NCBI GenBank assembly: GCA_030691295.1
Contig: JAUYEQ010000242.1
Location: forward strand, 1-5,478
DNA: 5,478 nt
Source of the DNA: Bacteroidota bacterium
GTDB lineage: Bacteria > Bacteroidota > Bacteroidia > Bacteroidales > Prolixibacteraceae
Reading direction: 5' to 3'
Position numbers and translations under genes: made by a program. Shown here one piece after another: positions 1-5,478 of the stretch; the first letter of the stretch is position 1, and every line of letters begins with the position of its first letter. The notes under the pieces were generated by a model that saw only the letters and a list, made by a program, of their open reading frames with translations, searched no databases and was not told where the DNA came from.

Positions 1-3000
1 CATAAGACATGGCCATTACACCAAGGTCTTTTTTACGGATGCGTTTTCCTGAAGCTGCGAATTTAGCTACTGCACCAACCGGAGTTGATTTTGATGCCTG
101 ACCTCCCGTATTTGAGTAAACTTCGGTATCCATAACCAGAACGTTAATGTCTGCTCCTGAAGCTAAAACATGATCCAAACCGCCGTAGCCAATATCATAA
201 GCCCAGCCGTCTCCACCGAATATCCATTGCGATTTTTTAACCAGGTATTGTTTCAATCCCATGATTTCTTTCGCATAAACCGCAGCGCTTCCGGCCAATA
301 CTTCGCGAACTTTTGCTGAAACTTCTTCAGTTGTCTCACCATTCAGTTTGTTTTCCATCCAGGCAGCAAATGCTTCTTTTTCTGCATCAGTTGCACCATC
401 GGCCATGGCAGCTTTCATAATCGACTCGATGCGGTCGCGTTGAGCGGCAACACCTTCCGACATACCAAATCCGTATTCAGCATTGTCTTCGAACAGTGAG
501 TTGGCCCATGCAATACCTTTATCGCTTTCTTTGTGTTTGCAATACGGAGTTGAAGGAGCCGATCCGCCATAGATTGAAGAACAACCAGTAGCATTTGAAA
601 CCATCATACGTTCGCCGAACAACTGAGAAATAAGCTTGATGTATGGCGTTTCGCCACAACCTGCACAAGCTCCGGAGAACTCGAATAATGGTTGAGCAAA
701 CTGTGAATTTTTAACCGACTTATTTTTTTCAACTACTTTTTCCTTGTAAGTAACTTTCGAATCCATGTGCAACCAACGTGAAATTTCAGCTTCCTGAGTT
801 CCCAGTGGTTTCATTTCCAAAGCTTTGGTTTTAGAAGGACAAACATCGGCACAGTTACCGCAGCCTGTACAATCCAAAACACTTACCTGAATACGGAAAT
901 TCAAATTCGGGAATTGTTTGTTTGGTACAGCCTGAAGTGATTTTGTTCCATCAGGTAATTTAGCCATTTCGTCTTCGTTAATCAGGAACGGACGGATTGC
1001 AGCGTGAGGACAAACGTATGCGCACTGGTTACACTGAATACAATTTTCAGCCTGCCATTCAGGAACGTTTACGGCAATACCACGTTTTTCGTAAGCAGCC
1101 GTTCCTGATTGAAATGTTCCGTCTTCTGAACCCAGGAAAGTACTAACCGGAAGGTCATCTCCTTTCTGGGCGTTGATCACATCAACAATGTTTTTGATGT
1201 AATCAGGACGATCAGCATCTTCATTATCATTCGTTACAACAAGGTTTTTCCAATCAGCGGGTACTTCAATTTTTACCACATTGTTTCCACCGGCTTCAAC
1301 AGCTGCGTTGTTCATGGTGATAACTTTTTCGCCCATTTTGCCATACGATTTCACGATGGCTTTTTTCATCTCGTAAACAGCCGTTTCGAAAGGAATTACT
1401 TCAGTAATTTTGAAGAAGGCCGACTGCATGATGGTATTGGTGCGGTTTCCGAGGCCAATTTCTTCGCCAAGTTTTGTTCCGTTGATGATGTAAAATTTGA
1501 TTTCATTATCGGCCAGGTATTTTTTCATGCCGTTTGGAAGTCTTTTAACTGTTTCTTCCTCGTCCCAAATAGAGTTCAGCAGGAATGAACCGCCTTTTTT
1601 CAAACCTTTCAAAACATCGTAGAGATGAAGGTAAGCAGGAACATGACAGGCCACAAAGTCGGGTGAGTTTACCAGATAGGTTGACCGGATAGGCACATCG
1701 CCGAAACGAAGGTGTGAAGACGTAAATCCACCTGATTTTTTTGAATCGTATGCAAAATAAGCCTGACAATATTTATCCGTTGCTTCACCAATAATTTTGA
1801 TGGAGTTTTTATTGGCGCCAACAGTTCCGTCGGAACCCAAACCATAGAATTTGGCTTCATAAGTTCCGGCTGGAGCAACATTTACTTCAGCTTTTAATGG
1901 AAGCGATTTGAAAGTGACATCATCAACAATACCAATGGTAAATTGATTTTTAGGTTCGTTCAGTTCAAGGTTTTCATAAACTCCAAGAATCTGAGCAGGA
2001 GTGGTGTCTTTTGAACCCAGTCCGAAACGACCTCCAACAATAAGAGGGGCATTTTCTTTTCCATAGAAGAGTTCGCAAACATCGAGGTACATTGGTTCGC
2101 CATTTGCTCCTGGCTCTTTACTGCGATCGAGTACTGCAATACGTTTTACCGATTTTGGCAATACGTTCATGAAATATTTTGCAGAGAACGGACGATACAA
2201 ATGCACCACTAATAAACCAACTTTTTTACCCTGAAGTGCAAGGTAATCGATAGTTTCGCGAATGGTTTCAGTGACCGAACCCATGGCAATAATGATGTTT
2301 TCAGCATCTTCGGCACCATAATAAGTAAATGGGTGGTATTCGCGTCCGGTTAGTTTGGTGATTTCCTGCATGTAATCTTCAACGATATCCGGAACTGCAT
2401 CATAAAAACGGTTCGCAGCTTCTTTTGCCTGGAAGAAAATGTCAGGATTCTGAGCGGTACCTTTTGTTACAGGGTGTTCAGGATTTAAAGCACGATCTCT
2501 GAATTCCTGAATCAGGTTCATGTCAATCAGCGGACGCATGTCTTCTCTGTCGATTACTTCGATTTTCTGAATTTCGTGTGAAGTACGGAATCCGTCAAAA
2601 AATGACATGAAAGGAACGCGTGATTTTAAAGTTGCCAGGTGCGAAACACCGGCAAGGTCCATTTCTTCCTGCACCGATCCGGCAGCCAACATGGCAAAAC
2701 CAGTTTGGCGTGCTGAGTAAACGTCGCTGTGGTCACCGAAAATCGACAATGCATGACCAGCCAAAGCACGGGCGCTGATATGAAATACGCAAGGCAGTAA
2801 TTCACCTGCAATTTTGTACATGTTTGGGATCATCAGCAACAAACCCTGTGAAGCAGTGTAAGTCGTTGTCAATGCACCCGACTGCAATGCACCGTGAACT
2901 GCGCCGGCAGCTCCACCTTCGCTCTGCATTTCGGCCAGGCGAACAGGTTGGCCAAACAAGTTGGTTTTTCCTTTAGCTGCCCATTCATCAACATATTCGG

Positions 3001-3115
3001 CCATGGTTGACGATGGCGTAATTGGGTAGATACAAGCTACCTCGCTAAACATGTAACTAATATGCGCTGCGGCATAGTTTCCGTCACACGTAATGAACTT
3101 TTTTTTATCTGCCAT
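1..3115 (-). CDS. nifJ: pyruvate:ferredoxin (flavodoxin) oxidoreductase, C-terminus cut by window edge
   Basis: This cytoplasmic enzyme converts pyruvate and CoA to acetyl-CoA and CO2 and passes the electrons to ferredoxin or flavodoxin. I translated 1038 codons without a stop. In order along the chain: the N-terminal pyruvate/ThDP domain has YPITPSS (T33), MQSEGG (E66) and HISAR (R116), which match T31, E64 and R114 of the Desulfovibrio africanus enzyme with an offset of two. Domains II and III follow. A two-[4Fe-4S] ferredoxin domain has cysteines 692, 695, 698, 702 and 749, 752, 755, 759. The C-terminal ThDP domain has C817, C820 and C845 of the proximal cluster, GDGWA at 968-972 and DTEVYSNTGGQ at 996-1006. 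The family is usually about 1170-1200 residues, so roughly 140-160 residues, including the fourth proximal-cluster cysteine, lie outside the window. The ATG at 3115 starts the conserved KKFITCDGN segment at the expected distance; there is no clear Shine-Dalgarno site. The ATPase gene lies 103 bp upstream on the same strand. Identification is firm; the substrate (pyruvate rather than another 2-oxoacid) follows from the full-length single-chain architecture. Confidence 0.97.
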   Translation of the reverse strand, partial: MADKKKFITCDGNYAAAHISYMFSEVACIYPITPSSTMAEYVDEWAAKGKTNLFGQPVRLAEMQSEGGAAGAVHGALQSGALTTTYTASQGLLLMIPNMYKIAGELLPCVFHISARALAGHALSIFGDHSDVYSARQTGFAMLAAGSVQEEMDLAGVSHLATLKSRVPFMSFFDGFRTSHEIQKIEVIDREDMRPLIDMNLIQEFRDRALNPEHPVTKGTAQNPDIFFQAKEAANRFYDAVPDIVEDYMQEITKLTGREYHPFTYYGAEDAENIIIAMGSVTETIRETIDYLALQGKKVGLLVVHLYRPFSAKYFMNVLPKSVKRIAVLDRSKEPGANGEPMYLDVCELFYGKENAPLIVGGRFGLGSKDTTPAQILGVYENLELNEPKNQFTIGIVDDVTFKSLPLKAEVNVAPAGTYEAKFYGLGSDGTVGANKNSIKIIGEATDKYCQAYFAYDSKKSGGFTSSHLRFGDVPIRSTYLVNSPDFVACHVPAYLHLYDVLKGLKKGGSFLLNSIWDEEETVKRLPNGMKKYLADNEIKFYIINGTKLGEEIGLGNRTNTIMQSAFFKITEVIPFETAVYEMKKAIVKSYGKMGEKVITMNNAAVEAGGNNVVKIEVPADWKNLVVTNDNEDADRPDYIKNIVDVINAQKGDDLPVSTFLGSEDGTFQSGTAAYEKRGIAVNVPEWQAENCIQCNQCAYVCPHAAIRPFLINEDEMAKLPDGTKSLQAVPNKQFPNLNFRIQVSVLDCTGCGNCADVCPSKTKALEMKPLGTQEAEISRWLHMDSKVTYKEKVVEKNKSVKNSQFAQPLFEFSGACAGCGETPYIKLISQLFGERMMVSNATGCSSIYGGSAPSTPYCKHKESDKGIAWANSLFEDNAEYGFGMSEGVAAQRDRIESIMKAAMADGATDAEKEAFAAWMENKLNGETTEEVSAKVREVLAGSAAVYAKEIMGLKQYLVKKSQWIFGGDGWAYDIGYGGLDHVLASGADINVLVMDTEVYSNTGGQASKSTPVGAVAKFAASGKRIRKKDLGVMAMSY

Positions 3116-3125
3116 TTTTGTAATG

Positions 3126-3147
3126 TTTAAATTATTCTTTATTTAAA
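3126..3147. promoter_or_regulatory. AT-only inverted repeat upstream of nifJ, possible operator
   Basis: TTTAAAT (3126-3132) and ATTTAAA (3141-3147) are perfect 7-bp inverted arms separated by 8 bp, 22 bp in all, or about two helical turns. The element ends 11 bp before the nifJ start codon and overlaps the weak candidate -7 box. The symmetry fits a site for a dimeric regulator. It is made only of A and T in an AT-rich spacer, so chance is a real alternative, and as RNA it would form only a weak hairpin. Confidence 0.3.
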
Positions 3148-3154
3148 TTTTCAA
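3127..3154 (-). promoter_or_regulatory. weak candidate promoter for nifJ
   Basis: Reading the minus strand, TTG (3154-3152) is followed after 17 bp by TAATTTAA (3134-3127). This loosely resembles the Bacteroidota arrangement of TTG near -33 and TAnnTTTG near -7, but the final TTTG is poor. The TTG lies in the last unit of the 10-bp tandem repeat. No better promoter was seen in the 103-bp spacer, so transcription from the ATPase gene is an alternative source. Confidence 0.2.
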
Positions 3155-3195
3155 TCTTTCTCAATCCTTCTCAATCTTTTTCAATCCTTCTCAAT
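3151..3195. repeat. 10-bp tandem repeat, four full units plus a half unit
   Basis: On the plus strand the units are TCAATCTTTC, TCAATCCTTC, TCAATCTTTT and TCAATCCTTC, followed by TCAAT. The units alternate, so there is also a 20-bp period: the two 20-bp halves differ only at 3160/3180. On the nifJ-coding strand each unit reads as GAAAGATTGA or GAAGGATTGA, placing ATTGA on the same DNA face every turn, from about 36 to 80 bp upstream of the nifJ ATG. The array is too short and lacks spacers, so it is not CRISPR. Confidence 0.9.
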
Positions 3196-3198
3196 TTC

Positions 3199-3215
3199 GG
3201 GGAGGTTAGGAGGGG
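3199..3215. repeat. purine/pyrimidine mirror repeat with four G runs
   Basis: The plus strand reads GGGGAGG, TTA, GGAGGGG: the two 7-base arms are exact mirror images (not inverted repeats) around a 3-base centre. It lies 3 bp past the ATPase stop codon and next to the 10-bp tandem repeat. Four runs of at least two G separated by 1, 3 and 1 bases could allow a two-layer G-quadruplex, and mirror symmetry could allow triplex DNA. It cannot form an ordinary RNA hairpin, so it is not a standard terminator for the ATPase gene. Confidence 0.7.
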
Positions 3216-3218
3216 CTT

Positions 3219-4397
3219 TCAGTAGAGAAACCCGAACAACCAAAGTGGAATAGTCCTTCCTGAACCAAGTTCAATCATATCTGCGGCTGCAAACGATTCA
3301 TCATCAATAGGAACTGTATATTTATTTCCCACTGAAAAATGAAATTGGTCATCAACTTTAAAATCAGTTTTCCCGGAGCTTTTTACCTGATGTTGATATC
3401 CCAGCTGGTTATAGAAAAATGTTTGTCTTAAAGTATTGTTACTGATATTAGCCGGATCAATGGCATACATCAGATTTGTGTTGTGCAGAAAGACCAAATC
3501 CGGCTTTTTAATCTCATCCTCATTGCCGTTCGAGAATAAAAGGTTGATGATCCGTGCATTTTTCAGATATCTAAGGTAATTCATGATGGTTGCCCGTGAC
3601 GTTTGTACATCGGCGCTAAGCTTACTCACATTGGGTGAAAAAGGTGTTTGGCTGGCGATGATCTGTAATAACTTCCGCAGTTTCGGGAGGTATTGCAAAT
3701 CAATCTGATTGAGATAGGTCACATCAATTTCCAATGCCAGGTTAATGTGTTTCAAAAGCGTTTCGTTGTAAAAGCCTTTGTTGTCAAGGAAATACGGATA
3801 AAAACCATCTTTCAGGTAATCATTCAAAAATGCAAGTGGTTTGATTTTCTCAGTGATTTCGTTCGCAATTTTTACATGATCGGTCAGAATCTCCTGTAAA
3901 GTATATCTCCTGAAATTCAGGTTCGCCTGATGGTTCAGGTATTCCCGAAAAGAGAGACCTTCGAGATGATAAATTTTGGCAATATTCTGCAACTCGTTGT
4001 TTCCTTCAATAACGCGAAGTACAGGCGATGCTGAAAAAATGATTTGTAGTTCCGGGAAATTATCGTAGCAGGTTTTTAATTCTGAAGCCCAATCAGGATA
4101 TTTATGAATTTGATCCAGAATCAGGGTTTTTCCACCTGTTTTGTAGAATTCGTCAGCAAACGAAATGATTTTCCTTTTGGTAAAGTAAAAATTGTTCAGG
4201 TTGACGTAAAGACAGGTTTTGTCGTTCAAAAACTTTTCTTTTACAATATCGATCAGGAAGGTTGTTTTTCCAACACCCCGAAATCCTTTGATTCCGATGA
4301 TTCTTTGGTTCCAGTCTATTTCATTCAGAAGTTCTCTTCTGATTGTTAAACGGGATTGCTCCTGTAGAATGTTGTGAATGTTTACCAGATTTTGCAT
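3219..4397 (-). CDS. AAA_14/DUF4143-type ATPase with divergent catalytic motifs
   Basis: The 392-residue protein belongs to the ATPases that pair an N-terminal P-loop domain (AAA_14) with a C-terminal DUF4143 domain; their cellular role is generally unknown. The Walker A motif is GFRGVGKTT (38-46). Walker B is TLILDQIHKY (91-100), where Gln96 stands at the usual catalytic Glu. The sensor-like strand is FSASP (121-125), and GLSFREYL (147-154) is a family hallmark. Residues about 240-290 look like a winged helix. The DUF4143 end has KKPDLVFLHNTNLMYAI (297-313), TDF (344-346), FSVGNK (354-359) and the typical ending PLWLFGFLY (384-392). Length and both ends fit the family, so it is not truncated. 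No signal peptide or membrane segment is seen. The ATG at 4397 is preceded by a TAnnTTTG box. nifJ follows 103 bp downstream on the same strand without a clear terminator between them, but I see no functional link. Family assignment is confident; function is not. Confidence 0.9.
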   Translation of the reverse strand: MQNLVNIHNILQEQSRLTIRRELLNEIDWNQRIIGIKGFRGVGKTTFLIDIVKEKFLNDKTCLYVNLNNFYFTKRKIISFADEFYKTGGKTLILDQIHKYPDWASELKTCYDNFPELQIIFSASPVLRVIEGNNELQNIAKIYHLEGLSFREYLNHQANLNFRRYTLQEILTDHVKIANEITEKIKPLAFLNDYLKDGFYPYFLDNKGFYNETLLKHINLALEIDVTYLNQIDLQYLPKLRKLLQIIASQTPFSPNVSKLSADVQTSRATIMNYLRYLKNARIINLLFSNGNEDEIKKPDLVFLHNTNLMYAIDPANISNNTLRQTFFYNQLGYQHQVKSSGKTDFKVDDQFHFSVGNKYTVPIDDESFAAADMIELGSGRTIPLWLFGFLY

Positions 4398-4415
4398 TTT
4401 CAGAACTTAAAGCAA

Positions 4416-4423
4416 CAAAAGTA
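4416..4423 (-). promoter_or_regulatory. Bacteroidota -7 box for the ATPase gene
   Basis: The minus strand reads TACTTTTG here, an exact match to the Bacteroidota -7 consensus TAnnTTTG. It sits 18 bp upstream of the ATPase ATG, which would give a very short leader of about ten bases. No TTTG was found at the usual distance upstream, so the promoter is only half supported. Confidence 0.45.
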
Positions 4424-4511
4424 ATGATTCAAAATTGAAAGTTGCTATCCAGAGATGTCAAAATGGGTTTAAATGTGTAATTTAGAATTGTTAAAAATAA
4501 GGAATCATTGT

Positions 4512-4585
4512 AATGTACAAATTTGGATGTTTATGGTTAAATCTTTACTTTGGTCAAAATTATTGAACAATGTTTATTGTACATT
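4512..4585. promoter_or_regulatory. three WTGWACAW-like sites around the methyltransferase promoter, possible operators
   Basis: AATGTACAA (4512-4520) and TTGTACATT (4577-4585) are exact 9-bp inverted copies, each with the palindromic core TGTACA. A third related site, TTGAACAA, lies at 4563-4570, 14 bp before the last one. The first copy abuts the -33 box and the other two lie just after the expected transcription start, a layout that would suit a repressor. The sequence is AT-rich and no known regulator is matched, so this is suggestive only. Confidence 0.3.
4522..4552 (+). promoter_or_regulatory. candidate Bacteroidota promoter for the methyltransferase gene
   Basis: TTTG (4522-4525) is separated by 19 bp from TTACTTTG (4545-4552). 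This fits the Bacteroidota pattern TTTG, about 19 bp, TAnnTTTG, with one mismatch in the -7 box (T for A at the second position). Transcription would start near 4558-4560, giving a leader of about 54 bases to the ATG at 4613. It argues against a TTG start at 4550, which would lie inside the -7 box. Confidence 0.55.
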
Positions 4586-4612
4586 TTTAATTTTCAAACA
4601 AAATACTTTAGA

Positions 4613-5419
4613 ATGAAGAAAGGACAGATATCCAATATTTTACGTCAGTTTGGATTAATTTATCTGACTGATTGGATCAGATATTATTTGGAGCGTTTCA
4701 AAAACCGTAAAATAAACAGGACATTCAAAAAGAATAACCCTCAGGTAAAACTTCCGCCAGATTACCTGATCTATGAATCGTTTCAAATTAATTATCAGAA
4801 ATATTATACCGAAAGTATTGAGACTGCAAAATGGGTTGCCAATCATTTCAGGAAACATACGGAATTAAAAGACAAAAAGATATTGGATTGGGGTTGTGGT
4901 CCAGGACGAATAATCCGCCATCTTCCGGCAGTTATAGGAAATGGTTGCGAATATTTCGGTACCGATTACAATGCGAAAACAATTGATTGGTGTACAAAAA
5001 ACCTTCAGGATATAAGTTTTAATAAGAATTCATTGAAAGCTGATTTGCCCTATCCAAACGAATTTTTTGATTTGATTTATGGCATTTCCATTTTTACCCA
5101 TTTGTCGGAACAATTGCACCACGACTGGTACAATGAATTGTTTCGTGTTTTAAAACCTGGTGGAATTATGTTTCTGACAACACAGGGAGATAATTTCAAG
5201 GTTAAATTAACCGAGTCGGAACTCGTACACTTTAACAACGGAGAATTGATAATTCGGGGAAAAGTAAAAGAAGGGCATCGAACTTATTCTGCATTTCATC
5301 CAACTGATTTTATGGAAAAGCTTTTCTGCAATATTGATATTCTGGAACACATTGAAACCAAACCGGCAAAGGGGGAAGGATGGCTGCCTCAGGATATCTG
5401 GATGATAAAGAAAAGGTAA
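4613..5419 (+). CDS. class I SAM-dependent methyltransferase
   Basis: The 268-residue protein would transfer a methyl group from S-adenosylmethionine to an unknown acceptor. Motif I is ILDWGCGPGRIIRHL (90-104). The acidic residue that usually binds the SAM ribose is D118 in YFGTDYN. FDLIYGISIFTHLS (152-165) and FRVLKPGGIMFLTT (177-190) are the later Rossmann-fold motifs of the Methyltransf_11/25 group. The N-terminus (about 11-45) is rich in basic and aromatic residues and may be an amphipathic surface helix; there is no clear transmembrane segment or signal peptide. PPDYLIYESF (48-57) before the SAM domain recalls methyltransferases found in surface-polysaccharide clusters, from memory of the family rather than from this window, which holds no glycosyltransferase. 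I chose the ATG at 4613 because the in-frame TTG at 4550 (289 residues) falls in the predicted promoter and the extra 21 residues look unconserved. Fold assignment is confident; the substrate is unknown. Confidence 0.9.
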   Translation: MKKGQISNILRQFGLIYLTDWIRYYLERFKNRKINRTFKKNNPQVKLPPDYLIYESFQINYQKYYTESIETAKWVANHFRKHTELKDKKILDWGCGPGRIIRHLPAVIGNGCEYFGTDYNAKTIDWCTKNLQDISFNKNSLKADLPYPNEFFDLIYGISIFTHLSEQLHHDWYNELFRVLKPGGIMFLTTQGDNFKVKLTESELVHFNNGELIIRGKVKEGHRTYSAFHPTDFMEKLFCNIDILEHIETKPAKGEGWLPQDIWMIKKR

Positions 5420-5425
5420 ATTTGA

Positions 5426-5433
5426 TACTTTTG
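5426..5433 (+). promoter_or_regulatory. -7 box for the gene at the right edge
   Basis: TACTTTTG matches the Bacteroidota TAnnTTTG consensus exactly and lies 18 bp before the ATG at 5452, seven bases after the methyltransferase stop. No TTTG is seen at the usual upstream distance. Its presence suggests the next gene has its own promoter and is not simply part of an operon with the methyltransferase. Confidence 0.45.
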
Positions 5434-5451
5434 TGGAGTTAAAAATGTTCC

Positions 5452-5478
5452 ATGATAAATAAAAAGCCCGAATTATTA
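5452..5478 (+). CDS. start of a further gene, possibly a U32 family peptidase (only 9 codons visible)
   Basis: An ATG opens a frame reading MINKKPELL that stays open to the window edge. U32 family peptidases (YegQ/YhbU/RlhA-like) typically begin with a short basic stretch followed by KPELLAPAG or a close variant, so the visible residues fit that start. An upstream ATG at 5445 is out of frame with this one and stops after five codons. The assignment rests on about six informative residues plus the promoter box 18 bp upstream. It could be another protein, or not a gene at all. Confidence 0.4.

Larger units (their letters stand above)
4398..4612. other. divergent intergenic region between the ATPase and methyltransferase genes
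   Basis: This AT-rich stretch of 215 bp separates the minus-strand ATPase start from the plus-strand methyltransferase start. It holds a promoter-like box facing each way and three WTGWACAW-type sites, listed separately. I see no RNA gene, riboswitch or strong hairpin in it. Confidence 0.7.

Noticed and set aside
1545..1881. Short minus-strand open frames of about 70 codons inside nifJ
   Set aside because: They lie out of frame within the continuous, motif-rich nifJ reading frame and show no recognisable protein features.
2626..2811. 61-codon minus-strand open frame rich in Cys and hydrophobic residues
   Set aside because: It is an out-of-frame shadow of the conserved N-terminal domain of nifJ.
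3151..3195. CRISPR-like array
   Set aside because: The units are only 10 bp and directly abutting, with no spacers and no cas genes nearby.
3199..3216. Rho-independent terminator after the ATPase gene
   Set aside because: The symmetry is mirror, not inverted, so the RNA cannot fold into a stem, and no U tract follows on the minus strand.
3693..4349. Two plus-strand open frames antisense to the ATPase gene
   Set aside because: Their composition reflects the complement of the ATPase codons; no promoter or start context supports them.
3219..4397. Defence or toxin-antitoxin role for the ATPase
   Set aside because: There is no partner gene, nuclease or toxin next to it; the neighbours are nifJ and a methyltransferase of metabolic type.
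4550..4612. TTG start giving a 21-residue N-terminal extension of the methyltransferase
   Set aside because: The TTG lies inside the predicted -7 box, the ATG at 4613 has a normal leader length, and the extension shows no family features.
4655..4858. 67-codon minus-strand open frame antisense to the methyltransferase
   Set aside because: It is a shadow of the conserved methyltransferase frame.
4613..5419. DNA methyltransferase of a restriction-modification or phage-defence system
   Set aside because: The DPPY/NPPY or PC-type catalytic motifs are absent, no target-recognition domain or restriction gene is present, and the motifs are those of small-molecule or glycan methyltransferases.

Overview
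The window looks like chromosomal DNA of an anaerobic Bacteroidota, possibly Bacteroidales/Marinilabiliales. The order-level guess is weak; the phylum is better supported. The evidence is the Bacteroidota-type promoter boxes (TAnnTTTG, one with TTTG 19 bp upstream), starts without clear Shine-Dalgarno sites, AT-rich spacers, and a DUF4143-type ATPase of a form common in that phylum. A large pyruvate:ferredoxin oxidoreductase indicates anaerobic metabolism.

Layout. Positions 1-3115 (minus strand) hold the first 1038 codons of a single-chain pyruvate:ferredoxin/flavodoxin oxidoreductase (nifJ/por). The reading frame is uninterrupted and its C-terminus lies beyond the left edge. Positions 3116-3218 are a compact spacer with three repeat structures: an AT-only inverted repeat, a 10-bp tandem repeat in helical phase, and a purine/pyrimidine mirror repeat. 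Positions 3219-4397 (minus strand) encode a full-length AAA_14/DUF4143 ATPase that departs from the family consensus at several motif positions, including Walker B Glu to Gln. Positions 4398-4612 are a divergent promoter region. Positions 4613-5419 (plus strand) encode a class I SAM-dependent methyltransferase. A TAnnTTTG box at 5426-5433 then precedes nine codons of another plus-strand gene that runs off the right edge. Its first residues (MINKKPELL) resemble the N-terminus of U32 family peptidases.

The genes do not form an obvious pathway. nifJ is core metabolism, the ATPase is a stand-alone family member of unknown role, and the methyltransferase resembles those found among cell-surface glycan genes. 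I found no CRISPR array, insertion sequence, tRNA or rRNA, and no convincing new multi-gene system. The most notable points are the degenerate motifs of the ATPase and the stacked repeats directly upstream of nifJ.
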